NCBI RefSeq assembly: GCF_003315295.1
Contig: NZ_QNRI01000001.1
Span: forward strand, 248,001-312,000
From: Paraliobacillus ryukyuensis
Lineage (GTDB): Bacteria; Bacillota; Bacilli; Bacillales; Amphibacillaceae
Reading direction: 5' to 3'
DNA length: 64,000 nucleotides
Under the pieces are notes generated by a model. That model was not told the DNA's origin. It did not search any database and saw only the letters and a program-made list of their open reading frames with translations. Below, piece by piece: positions 53,722-61,963 of this stretch. The position numbers and the translations under genes were made by a program. Numbering within the stretch: position 1 is the stretch's first letter; each line of letters begins with the position of its first letter.

Positions 53722-55084
53722 AACTTTACGAAATAAAATTTTATTTTATCTATTAGTTGTTTCTTTCTGTGGCATTTTTCTGGCCAGTTTTACCATATTA
53801 TTTGGTGTGCAAAATCATTTTTCAACGTATGTACAAAATGATAGAGAAAAAAATATTGAGCTCATTGAACAAGCGTTGATAACTAGCTATCAAACGTATG
53901 GAAATTTAACCGGGGATAACTTGAGTGAGTTGTTACATGACCAAGCCATGACAGAGAATTTATATTATAAAATCCTTGATGAACAAGGTGAAGTTATTCT
54001 TAACACGACCACAATGATAGGTATGATGGGCATGATGCATGGGAAGCATTCGCAAAAAATCGAACAGGGCTATGAATCATCTATAACTAATTTAAACTAT
54101 CGCAGTAAACAAATCGGTCAATTAGAAGTTTTCTATCCAGTAGAGTTTGTTGGAGAGAACTTTACATTTGTTAAATCAATTCAAAGAAACATTGTAATAG
54201 CAATTATCATCACAGTCATACTATCCATTGTCTTTAGTTTGTTTTTTTCAAGACGACTTACCACTGGATTTAACCAACTATCTAATGCGATTGAACGATT
54301 ACAAAAGCACAGAGACCAAGCAAAAGTTCCAGTAGAGAAGCTCACACCTGAATTTAGAAAACTAGGTGAATCTTTTAATCAACTTACCGATTCACTTGTT
54401 ACAGAAGATAATCTTCGTAAACAGTTTACAGCAGACTTTGCTCATGAACTAAGAACACCAATTGCAACGCTTAGAAGTCAAATAGAAGCGTTTCAAGATG
54501 GAATTTGGGAACCAACGCCCAAAAGGTTAGAGCAAAGTCATCATGAATTAATGCGTCTAGTAAGGCTGGTAAATGAATTAGAGAAGCTTATCGCAGCTGA
54601 AAATCCACAAATTAAATTAAATAAAACAACAATTGATGCTGATCAACTGATTGCGCAAATAACCAATCAATTATCTACACTATTTAAAGAAAAAAAAGTA
54701 CAATTATTTGTTAATAAAACAGACGGTGGTTCTGCTTTCGTTGGTGATCATGACAAAGTCGTTCAAATCATAACAAATGTTTTAAAAAATGCGCTTAATT
54801 ATACGCCAGAGCAAGGTAAGGTATGGATAACGGTTAAAAATGAAGCAGATTTTCTTGGTTTTGTTATACAAGACCAAGGTACAGGCATTCGCCAAGAGGA
54901 TATTCCGCATTTATTTGAGCGATTTTATCGAGGAGACAAATCCCGAAATAGAAAAACAGGTGGGATTGGAATTGGTCTCTCAATTGTAAAAGCTTTAGTG
55001 GATGCTCACCATGGCAACATTAACATAGTAAGCGAACTGAATGTTGGTACAACTGTAACCATATGGATTCCTAAAAATGAATAA
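53714..55084 (+). CDS. Sensor histidine kinase with Met/His-rich sensor loop
   Basis: A 456-residue kinase. Transmembrane helices lie at about 8-32 and 158-178, with an extracellular domain between. Residues 101-112 read MIGMMGMMHGKH, a cluster of Met and His that would suit Cu(I)/Ag(I). HAMP follows to about 230, then HisKA with His244 in DFAHELRTPI, and an ATPase with N (NVLKNALNY), G1 (DQGTGIRQED) and G2 (GGIGIGLSI) boxes. It is coupled to the response regulator. Confidence 0.9.
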   Translation: MHKTLRNKILFYLLVVSFCGIFLASFTILFGVQNHFSTYVQNDREKNIELIEQALITSYQTYGNLTGDNLSELLHDQAMTENLYYKILDEQGEVILNTTTMIGMMGMMHGKHSQKIEQGYESSITNLNYRSKQIGQLEVFYPVEFVGENFTFVKSIQRNIVIAIIITVILSIVFSLFFSRRLTTGFNQLSNAIERLQKHRDQAKVPVEKLTPEFRKLGESFNQLTDSLVTEDNLRKQFTADFAHELRTPIATLRSQIEAFQDGIWEPTPKRLEQSHHELMRLVRLVNELEKLIAAENPQIKLNKTTIDADQLIAQITNQLSTLFKEKKVQLFVNKTDGGSAFVGDHDKVVQIITNVLKNALNYTPEQGKVWITVKNEADFLGFVIQDQGTGIRQEDIPHLFERFYRGDKSRNRKTGGIGIGLSIVKALVDAHHGNINIVSELNVGTTVTIWIPKNE

Positions 55085-55208
55085 ATTAAAGATAGTTCTA
55101 AGTAAAGGAAAATTTTATATAAATAGCGAATACTAGAGTGTATAGCAAATTGTCCTTAGAGATGTTATAAATTATAAAAATAATGATCATACAGGAGTGA
55201 AACGTTAA

Positions 55209-55742
55209 ATGAAAATAAAATTCTTTCTGTCTATTTTAATTATTTCTATGGTAATAGTTGGTTGCGAACAAGCTGATTCAAGTAAAGAAAATTCATTGAA
55301 TGGAACAAAAGATCAAGATATCAAAGATTTAGTTAGTGAATACAGTTCAGGTACTGTAAGTGCAGATTCTGCTTCAATTACACCTGAGCAGTTGATTATC
55401 AAAAATAACAAGAAGGAGTTCGTTTATGATGTCAGTAATGAAGACTTTTTCATTTCTATTGCACCTTACATCAATCAAACACATCCGTGTACAAATCATA
55501 GTTTGACAGGTTGTCAAGGAGAATTAGTTAATGAAACTTTCCAAGTATATATAAAAGATAATGATGGGAATGTGTTAGTAAATAAACAAATGAAATCACA
55601 GAAGAATGGCTTTTTTGATTTATGGCTACCACGAGACAAAACATATCAAGTTAAAATTGAACAAAATGGGAAGGTTGCTGAATCAGAAATTTCAACTTAT
55701 AATACGGACGGAACTTGTATAACAACGATGCAATTAATCTAA
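55209..55742 (+). CDS. cueP: CueP-like copper-binding lipoprotein
   Basis: A 177-residue lipoprotein. The signal peptide ends in the lipobox IVGC (Cys19). The mature domain has THPCTNHSLTGCQGELVNETF with Cys94 and Cys102, and GTCITTMQL with Cys170. The three Cys match the spacing of the copper-site Cys of Salmonella CueP (from memory 96, 104, 172). It should sit on the outside of the membrane and bind copper. It follows the two-component genes by 124 bases. Confidence 0.82.
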   Translation: MKIKFFLSILIISMVIVGCEQADSSKENSLNGTKDQDIKDLVSEYSSGTVSADSASITPEQLIIKNNKKEFVYDVSNEDFFISIAPYINQTHPCTNHSLTGCQGELVNETFQVYIKDNDGNVLVNKQMKSQKNGFFDLWLPRDKTYQVKIEQNGKVAESEISTYNTDGTCITTMQLI

Positions 55743-56477
55743 TGGTAATCAAGAAACAAACTATAAGCAAAACTTAGATATTCTGACACGAAAAGTGGAC
55801 TTTTACAAAACAGATTAAACGATCAAAAAATGAAGTTTATTTTGTATCCTAATACTTAGTGAACGTAATAAACATCTAAGTGGTAACCAATAGCAAAGTC
55901 TGAACACTTAGATGTTTCTATAGATTTAAATATAAAAATGTAGTGTTAGTGATTCAATAAGTTAAAAACATTGGCATAGACATATAATATATAAAATAAT
56001 TCAATTTAAAATAACTTTAAAATTTATTTTGTCTCACTATCATAAGTATACTTGATTTATGAGACTGTTTTTTTGATTTATCTGTCACTTCCGATAATAT
56101 ATATTATGTAAACAAGAAAATTGAGTATAACAATAAATAATGCCAGATCCCTGATTCCGAGAGTAATCATTACCACCCTAACTTTTTTATGCAAGATATT
56201 GACGTAGATCCATGAAAATTACTTTTTTCTCCTTTATATCTAAGATTCCAGATATTATCGCTATAGCTCCACCTATAAAGATCAAATATACAGTTATATA
56301 GGGATATCAAGAGTCAGAATAAGTAAACTAACCACGGGGGTAAGAAGTCAATTACCTTTATTAGTAGTCCCCCACCCAAACAGTGTCAGGTACTACAAAA
56401 TACAGTTGATTGCATTTGTATGTGTGAGATGAATAGAGAATAGCTACTCTGCCTAATTCAAGGAATTATTGTGACTT
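55743..56477. other. Long AT-rich gap with scattered remnants
   Basis: No convincing gene is present. A hairpin of ACATCTAAGTG with CACTTAGATGT (about 55872-55918) may end the cueP transcript. On the minus strand 56170-56078 gives a 30-residue hydrophobic frame (MITLGIRDLALFIVIL...) with a poorly spaced AGGGTGG site. Just upstream of it is a membrane-like scrap ending in KKVIFMDLRQYLA. These look like decayed pieces. Confidence 0.35.
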
Positions 56478-56493
56478 CTTTTGATTTATATGC

Positions 56494-56499
56494 TATAAT
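56494..56499 (+). promoter_or_regulatory. Extended -10 promoter of the antisense RNA
   Basis: TATAAT preceded by TGC (extended -10) lies at the right distance from a weak TTGTGA-type -35 (19 bp). Start expected near 56506. Confidence 0.6.
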
Positions 56500-56505
56500 T
56501 TGATT

Positions 56506-56640
56506 AGGAAAAGTAAATAATAACCCGTAGTGGTCACTACGGGTTATAGATAAGCTGTTCCCCCAGAGGGATCGGCTAACTATAGCGTTAGACCTCTCCT
56601 AATTACTTATCAGGGCAAATAGGGAGGTCTATTTTCTATT
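56506..56640 (+). ncRNA. Antisense RNA of a type I toxin-antitoxin pair
   Basis: A transcript from the promoter at 56494 would run toward the toxin gene. It would end at the hairpin AGACCTC (56590-56596) / GAGGTCT (56624-56630), followed by ATTTTCTATT. It would pair with the 3' part of the toxin mRNA over roughly 120 bases. This includes the shared 13-bp palindrome at 56520-56547, which serves as toxin terminator on the other strand. The arrangement matches the known 3'-overlapping antisense antitoxins of Bacillus. Confidence 0.55.
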
Positions 56641-56724
56641 GATCAAAGAAATGATCAAAGCGAGTAATGCAACCAAGAAAGTGCCAAAGCTAGACAGCAC
56701 AACAAAACTTTCGTACATACTCAT
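56629..56724 (-). CDS. Putative holin-like type I toxin
   Basis: A 31-residue peptide: MSMYESFVVLSSFGTFLVAL, then LALIISLINRK. It has one hydrophobic helix and a basic end, the pattern of the Hol_Tox/BsrG-like toxin group. An AGGGGGTG site precedes a group of nested ATGs (56730, 56724, 56718), a layout typical of these genes. ATG 56724 has the best spacing. Such peptides insert in the membrane, and expression is kept down by an antisense RNA. Confidence 0.7.
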   Translation of the reverse strand: MSMYESFVVLSSFGTFLVALLALIISLINRK

Positions 56725-56791
56725 AGGCATCACCCCCTTTCATTGAGGGGATTAGCCGACCTTGCCCTAAAAGAAAGCGTTATCCACATCT

Positions 56792-56797
56792 ATTATA
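56792..56797 (-). promoter_or_regulatory. Extended -10 promoter of the toxin mRNA
   Basis: On the minus strand TGTTATAAT forms an extended -10 about 55 bases before the toxin ribosome site. The leader includes CCCCTC / GAGGGG-like complementary segments around the ribosome site that could hide it. Confidence 0.55.
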
Positions 56798-56978
56798 ACA
56801 TAATTACGTCGAACATACATTCCTGATCTATAACATAACAACCATCGTAATTTTACCATTATTAATCCTAATTATAAGTAACGCACCCGTTTAAGTGGAA
56901 TAATTTAAATTTCTTAATTCTAACCACAAGACTAATCATTGCTTTTATAATCGGATATGAATTATTAGTTTCCTTTTA

Positions 56979-57716
56979 TTAAAAATGCTCTTGCAAAGTA
57001 TGTTTTAGACCATTCTCATCATTACTCAAAGTGACCTCATCAGCGATCACTTTCACCTCTTCTGGTGCATTCCCCATCGCAACCCCTAAACCTGCGTATT
57101 TTAACATATCCATATCATTAAAATTATCTCCAATGGCCATGATTTCCTGTTTTGTAATGCCATAAAGGTTCTCTAACTTTTTAATAGCATTAGACTTTGA
57201 AGCGTTACCTGACATAATTTCTAAATAGGTATCCTTTGACTTATAAATCGTTAAATTAGGAAATTTATCTTTTAATATTGATTCAAGTTGATTAATTATT
57301 TGTGTTTCCCCCATACACAAACATTTATGAATATCATGGTTTTCTTCAATGAATAAAGGGAGTTGACGATGTATAGGAGACGCATTTGTAATTTCTTGTT
57401 CTTGTAAAACCCATTCATTTTGACTATCACTAACCACCCATTGGTCATGACTATATAAGCTAAAATTAATAGGTGAAAGTTTATTGACTATTTTATAAAT
57501 TTCTTGTACATCTGTTTGCACTATGCTTGTGCTATCAATGGTTGTCTTTTCTCCGTTGCCATTATCTGAACTTAGAATCAAAGCACCACTATAGCATATT
57601 AAGTGAATATTATTATTCGCAACTTTTAAAATTGCCTTTTTAGTTTCTTCTGTAATTTGGTGATTTGAATTTAATAAAGTTCCATCAATATCGCTAAAAA
57701 TAGCTTTAAGTGTCAT
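56979..57716 (-). CDS. Cof-type HAD phosphatase with internal deletion
   Basis: A 245-residue HAD hydrolase of subfamily IIB. Motif I is FSDIDGTLL (Asp9, Asp11) and motif IV is AIGDNFNDMDM. The cap and the NASKSNAIKKL segment are present. Between ANNNIH (residue ~38) and LICYSGALIL, however, the roughly 28 residues that normally carry motif II (a Ser/Thr in a V-x-A/T-x-R loop) are missing, in frame. Normal relatives are about 270-275 residues. The enzyme may be inactive. GGGGG precedes the ATG. Confidence 0.8.
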   Translation of the reverse strand: MTLKAIFSDIDGTLLNSNHQITEETKKAILKVANNNIHLICYSGALILSSDNGNGEKTTIDSTSIVQTDVQEIYKIVNKLSPINFSLYSHDQWVVSDSQNEWVLQEQEITNASPIHRQLPLFIEENHDIHKCLCMGETQIINQLESILKDKFPNLTIYKSKDTYLEIMSGNASKSNAIKKLENLYGITKQEIMAIGDNFNDMDMLKYAGLGVAMGNAPEEVKVIADEVTLSNDENGLKHTLQEHF

Positions 57717-57766
57717 GTTTTATTGTCCCCCTTCATTTTAATTAATCATTAATTTTCTTAAAGGGT

Positions 57767-57801
57767 ATTATTACACTTCCCCTCGAAAAGGTGGAATAAG
57801 A
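57767..57801 (+). repeat. Inverted copy of a gene tail, left
   Basis: The 22 bases from CCCCTCGAAAAG at 57779-57800 match the reverse complement of 58893-58914 at 21 of 22 positions. The plus-strand frame reads KGIITLPLEKVE-stop, resembling KGAFAYPLEKME-stop at the other copy. The remaining part of the 57717-58040 gap shows nothing else. Confidence 0.5.
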
Positions 57802-58040
57802 TGTCCCAAATAATTCTTAAGTAAGAAGAGCACTTTTTTACATTAAAGTCCCGTTAGATCAAGAAGTCTACAACCTTGAAATAACCCTTGCACAGTCGTT
57901 AAATAACCGAGAACTAAGAAAAGTATATATTAAAAAATGTCTATTATAACAGATAAGTAGATTAACAATAGAAAGCATATAGAAAAACCTATTGTAGATC
58001 TTTATCTTCATAATAATCATTTTTAAGATTTTATTTACAT

Positions 58041-58074
58041 GAAAAAAGAAGGGAGCAAACAATCCTTCTTTTTT
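58041..58074 (-). terminator. Terminator of the SdpI-like gene
   Basis: Minus strand: stem GAAAAAAGAAGG / CCTTCTTTTTTC, 8 bases after the stop codon. Confidence 0.8.
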
Positions 58075-58081
58075 CATTCCG

Positions 58082-58405
58082 TTAAGATCGCTCAATTTGA
58101 ATAAGTTTTCTCTTTGTTAGAACGAAAACCAGTAGGAAAGAAAGGACTCCCCACCCTAATTCAAAAAACAAGTAATATTCTTTGCTGTAAGTAACAAACA
58201 TCAATCCTATACCAATTAAAATATTAAGTATTCCCACTATGCTTAATAATTTTGCGGAGTATTTTTGAGCAAAATCCCATAGTTTTTGGTTTTTCTTAGA
58301 CCTTTTAGTTCGATAGCCATATAGGCTGTTAATATTGTGGGGACTAGAAGTCCTTAGAACAATACTTGCCATCAGAGTACCCAAACCAGTGATAAATACT
58401 AACAT
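58082..58405 (-). CDS. SdpI/YhfL-like membrane immunity protein
   Basis: A 107-residue membrane protein with three hydrophobic segments. The loop INSLYGYRTKRSKKNQKLWDFAQKYSAKLL is the SdpI-family hallmark (GYRT-S-KN-W-A-Y). In B. subtilis SdpI protects the cell against the SdpC-derived toxin and also acts as a signal receptor. AAGGAGA precedes the ATG. Next to it, 72 bases upstream, lies a broken toxin-like gene. Confidence 0.78.
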   Translation of the reverse strand: MLVFITGLGTLMASIVLRTSSPHNINSLYGYRTKRSKKNQKLWDFAQKYSAKLLSIVGILNILIGIGLMFVTYSKEYYLFFELGWGVLSFLLVFVLTKRKLIQIERS

Positions 58406-58476
58406 TCTTATCTCCTTCTATCTAAGATAGTTTATCTAAAACATAGGCAACTGCTTTTTCTGGTTCCTCCGCAGAG

Positions 58477-58858
58477 TTAACCCCAGGTCCCGGCGGCTAG
58501 ATAAACAACATCGCCTCCTACCGCAGCATATGTCACACCAACATATTGATGTGCAACAACAACTACTGCAGCTCCCCAAACGGCCACAACCCCACACTGA
58601 GGAATCACTTCACCTGACTCAGTGAGCTCATAATCACTTTTTTCAAAGAATTGGTTTAAATGCTTAGAAATCACTTTGAGATCCTCCATAGTTGCGTTTG
58701 AATCTTTTGAAAGAATTGATATCTTTAAATTTTCCAATGAACTTGGATCTTCTGATTCAATATAACTACTAAATTCTTTAATGAACTGTATTTCTTCCTT
58801 GCATGTATTCTATCCCTGAAAATGTTTCTGTACTAGCATTCACTGGGTTATTAGTGTC
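58477..58858 (-). pseudogene. Broken SdpC-like toxin gene
   Basis: The coding trace starts at TETFSGIEYMQG in one frame. It continues in the next frame as KEEIQFIKEFSSYIESED, giving a one-base frameshift near 58802. It then runs to the C-terminus through a helical domain and GEVIPQCGVVAVWGAAVVVVA, a Cys followed by a long Ala/Val/Gly hydrophobic tail. SdpC-type toxins share this order. No start codon and no signal peptide remain. The only intact frame begins at a TTG (58737) without a ribosome site. Confidence 0.4.
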
Positions 58859-58892
58859 AAGCAGCAATTCATCTAGCGGATTGCTGCTTTTG

Positions 58893-58932
58893 CTTATTCC
58901 ATCTTTTCGAGGGGATATGCAAAAGCACCCTT
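58893..58932 (-). repeat. Inverted copy of a gene tail, right
   Basis: Partner of the repeat at 57767-57801, here part of the HAD remnant's last codons (PLEKME-stop). The pair brackets the SdpI/SdpC-like segment. Confidence 0.5.
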
Positions 58933-59027
58933 AAAGTATTCTCTGACTTCTTTCCAGTCTTTTACACGTCACAAAATACGTTGTAGTTAGTAATCACTCC
59001 GTCCATATCTACCGCTGTACGTGACAT
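58894..59027 (-). pseudogene. Remnant of a HAD-type phosphatase gene
   Basis: An ATG next to the DeoR stop opens SRTAVDMDGVITNYN, the start of a HAD enzyme (DxDG motif I). It stops after 21 codons. A different frame ends DWKEVREYFKGAFAYPLEKME. The middle of the gene, about 150 or more codons, is gone. DeoR regulators are often next to sugar-phosphate phosphatases, so it was probably the DeoR partner. Confidence 0.5.
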
Positions 59028-59798
59028 CTAGTTTTCAACTCCCTCTCTTACTAACTCTATTTGAACTCCATGATTATTTAATAATTCAATAAAGTTACCT
59101 GGGGGCTCTTTATCTGTAATTAAAGTATCAACATCTAAAAAAGACATGGCTTTATAGTAACTTGTATGATTAAACTTTTCATAATCAGCTAGTAGAAAGA
59201 CTTGTTTTGCACGTTTAGATACAATTTTTTTAATATAAGCATCTTCCTCATCGGCATAGTAGATCCCATCACTTGAAATACCTGCTGATCCCAAAAATAC
59301 TTTATCGAAGCAAATATCATTTAATTGTGAAATCATCTCAGGACCATAAAAAAATCTATTTTTTTGATTGAAATTTCCTCCAAGAATGTTTAGTTCTACA
59401 AATTCTTTCGTTGACAACATTTCTGCATTATCAAGTGAATGAGTATAGAGAATCGAACTTGCTTTTAGATGCTCGCAAAGGAACTTTATTGTTGTGGAAA
59501 CATCAAGAAAACAAAGGTCTCCATCCATGATGTATGTTGAAGCTTCTTTTCCTATTTGGTACTTCTGTTTTGAAGCAGTGGTTAAACGTTCTTTATATGC
59601 TTTTATTTCTTCCTTAAAGTGAGGCAATGCAATGCCACCATGCGTTCTTATTGCAGTTTCTTCTTCAACTAATTTGATAATATCTCTTCGAGCGGTATCT
59701 CTTGAAATATCGAGCATGCTACAAATTTCTTGGTTTGAGACTTGATTATGTGTTTTGAGATAATCTAGTATTTTTAACAAACGTTCTTCTTGATACAT
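59028..59798 (-). CDS. DeoR family transcriptional regulator
   Basis: A 256-residue repressor. The N-terminal HTH (RLLKILDYLKTHNQVSNQEICSMLDISRDTARRDI) is followed by a ribose-isomerase-like sensor domain (AIRTHGGIALP, DGDLCFLDVSTTIKFL, KVFLGSAGISSDGIYYADEED). Such proteins sense sugar phosphates. ATG 59798 follows AGGCAGGTG, and an upstream in-frame ATG is not supported. Its downstream partner gene is only a remnant, so its target may be gone. Confidence 0.88.
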   Translation of the reverse strand: MYQEERLLKILDYLKTHNQVSNQEICSMLDISRDTARRDIIKLVEEETAIRTHGGIALPHFKEEIKAYKERLTTASKQKYQIGKEASTYIMDGDLCFLDVSTTIKFLCEHLKASSILYTHSLDNAEMLSTKEFVELNILGGNFNQKNRFFYGPEMISQLNDICFDKVFLGSAGISSDGIYYADEEDAYIKKIVSKRAKQVFLLADYEKFNHTSYYKAMSFLDVDTLITDKEPPGNFIELLNNHGVQIELVREGVEN

Positions 59799-59915
59799 TA
59801 GGAAACACCTGCCTTTATTCATTCATTATAAATGTTTATATGTACTTTGTTAAGTATTTTTAAGTTTTATATTATTTTTTTAAGTGTTTTTAAGTATTTA
59901 CCTTTTTGTAAATAA

Positions 59916-60790
59916 CTAATTAAATGTTTCATGGAGATACAAAGATAATACAAAAGGCACAGATCCAAACACTGGAAATGCGCCCAATGTGCTTTCTTCA
60001 TCTACCAGGGTTTCATCATCATTCTCAGGTTCTTCACTTCCCTGTTTATCTTCCTGTACCGTTACTTTAGTGGTTGTAATAAATCCTCCATCTACAGTTG
60101 TTACGGTAATGACAGCATCCCCTGGTGAAATACCAGTTACCGTTCCGTCCATAGTTACTGTAGCTATTTCAGGATTATTGGTAGTCCATAATACGTCTTT
60201 ATTAGCCGCATACTTGGCATAACTGTTACATTTAGTTTTGTATCTTCTCCTTCTGTTAACATAACACTTTCTTGGTCAACTACCTCATTTGTAACGTTAT
60301 TTTCATTGCCTGGATTTATTACCTCCACCGGTTGCGTTATTTAGCAAATTATCATACTCATACTCTACTTGTGTAATTGGCATCATGTGCATAGAGCCAA
60401 TGATTAGCTGCTTTACTGGTACGAAATGTCGTTTCAATCGTAAATGTTTCATCATCTATCTATTGGGTAGCTCTACATATTCGCTGGTATTTCCAGAAAA
60501 CTGAAGTACTTTATCGTCTTCTTCTTCGTAAAATCTTCTGTTTTCAAGCCTACTATACTAACGGTAGCTCCATCGTTATTTCCACCATAAACAATCAACC
60601 CTTTGTTGCCTTCTTTTGTTCCTGGAATTGGTTCAAATTGAAAGCCGTTTTCTATAATATCATCAGCATCATCAAAGATATTCGTCTCCTTTTCATAATA
60701 AACTTTGTAATTTACTTCTGATTTTGTAACCTGTATAACGTTTCTCCAGCTTGGATAAAACTCGTATCGATCGTTGGAAAAGACTCATCA
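59916..60790 (-). pseudogene. Decayed secreted protein with LamG-like and Big2 domains
   Basis: Traces in several minus-strand frames line up in order. First KVYYEKETNIFDDADDII and FEPIPGTKEGNKGLIVYGGN, then KVLQFSGNTSEYVELPN and ETFTIETTFRTSKAANHWLYAHDAN (LamG/lectin-like). Last is DGTVTGISPGDAVITVTTVDGG (Big2). Several frameshifts and stops separate them, for example a TAG after VELPNR. It was probably a large extracellular carbohydrate-binding protein or glycosidase. Confidence 0.6.
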
Positions 60791-60798
60791 ATAACAAA

Positions 60799-60830
60799 AA
60801 ACCCCACCGTAAAAGAAATGGAGTTTTAAT
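60799..60830. terminator. Terminator-like hairpin between Big2 remnant and the multi-TM2 gene
   Basis: AAAACCCCA pairs with TGGAGTTTT (one G-U pair) around a 14-base loop, with A and T flanks. It lies about 60 bases after the stop of the minus-strand multi-TM2 gene. Confidence 0.45.
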
Positions 60831-60889
60831 TTAATTAAATTATGCACGACCAACTAGTCCGTTAAACTGGGTATATATCCAAATTGATA

Positions 60890-61963
60890 TTAGCCATCAG
60901 TCGATTTCTTTTTCGATCCAGACAATAATTTAATACCAGCAACGATTAGTAACACGCAGACAATGGTAACTTGAAAATAATCATAGTAATAATGATACAA
61001 ATCAATACCAAATGCATAGCTTACATACTCTGATAGCTCTGGTAAAAGTACGGAAGTAGATACGTAATAAAATCCTAACAATACTAGCCCAGTTCCTATC
61101 CATTTTTGGTAATTTGCTAGATAGGTAACAATCGGTATATCTTCAAGAATATCGTATTCTGAGCGATTTGCTAATTGTAACGCATCAAAAAAACTAAAAA
61201 ACCAGATGATCGGAATAATGAATAGGAAGATCGATAATTGTAAAGCATCCAAAATAAAGATTGACAATAAAAATCCTGCCATGAGTTGTAAACCGCGTTT
61301 TTGTAATCCGAGATACATGTGTCCTGCCCCGGGAAAAATAGATAATGCGATGACTAAAATTTTGCTTTTCTTCCCAATTTCACGATATTGGTCAAAGTCA
61401 TCAATAATCGTTTTGTCTTCTAATGTCTCCCCAGCTTGCTTTTTATTTAACAAGTTAATGGAATCAAAAATACTGTAAATCCAAATGATTGGTAAAGCAA
61501 ATAAAAAAATTAAAAATACGGAACTAGTTAACACACTTACAAATAACACCATCGTAATAATGCCAAAAAATGCGGCGGTAAAGGTTAATCCTCTTAATGT
61601 TAATCCAAGATAGAATTGTCCCATCCCAGGAATTAAAGATAATAGAATGGTTTTCATCCGTTCATTTTGATTAATAATTTGATCAGCTTGCATTTGAGTT
61701 GTTTGGTTCATAGCTGTCCTTGGTGAAATTGTAAGCAAGGTGATAATGATATCCATCATGTTAATAATCCATATCATAGCTGCAATTCCAAAGAACAATA
61801 CAAATGTTGTATCATACATAATTAGAATCCCAGTTATGCAGCCAAGTCCTCCGGCTACCAGGAAAAAGACTAAATACAGTATACCTCTAACTTTGTGTCC
61901 TAAATACAAATGACCAAACCCCGGAAAAAATGCTAGAAAAAATGCTAAAATACGTGACTTCAT
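60890..61963 (-). CDS. Multi-TM2-domain membrane protein
   Basis: A 357-residue protein with about nine to ten hydrophobic segments. One motif recurs three times: FFPGFGHLYLGHKVRG near residue 13, LIPGMGQFYLGLTLRG near 111 and IFPGAGHMYLGLQKRG near 208. Each is followed by two membrane helices and a WxxNxxD-like end, the TM2 pattern. The start overlaps the anti-sigma gene (ATGA). It is the last gene of the sigma operon and may be an envelope protein controlled by it. The function is unknown. Confidence 0.75.
   Translation of the reverse strand: MKSRILAFFLAFFPGFGHLYLGHKVRGILYLVFFLVAGGLGCITGILIMYDTTFVLFFGIAAMIWIINMMDIIITLLTISPRTAMNQTTQMQADQIINQNERMKTILLSLIPGMGQFYLGLTLRGLTFTAAFFGIITMVLFVSVLTSSVFLIFLFALPIIWIYSIFDSINLLNKKQAGETLEDKTIIDDFDQYREIGKKSKILVIALSIFPGAGHMYLGLQKRGLQLMAGFLLSIFILDALQLSIFLFIIPIIWFFSFFDALQLANRSEYDILEDIPIVTYLANYQKWIGTGLVLLGFYYVSTSVLLPELSEYVSYAFGIDLYHYYYDYFQVTIVCVLLIVAGIKLLSGSKKKSTDG

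Noticed and set aside
56078-56170. 30-codon hydrophobic minus-strand frame as a second type I toxin
   Set aside because: The ribosome site is too close to the ATG and no antisense promoter or terminator pair is visible; kept only as a remark.
57868-58095. 75-codon minus-strand frame at the end of the SdpI-like gene
   Set aside because: It covers the SdpI stop and its terminator, has no ribosome site and shows no family features.
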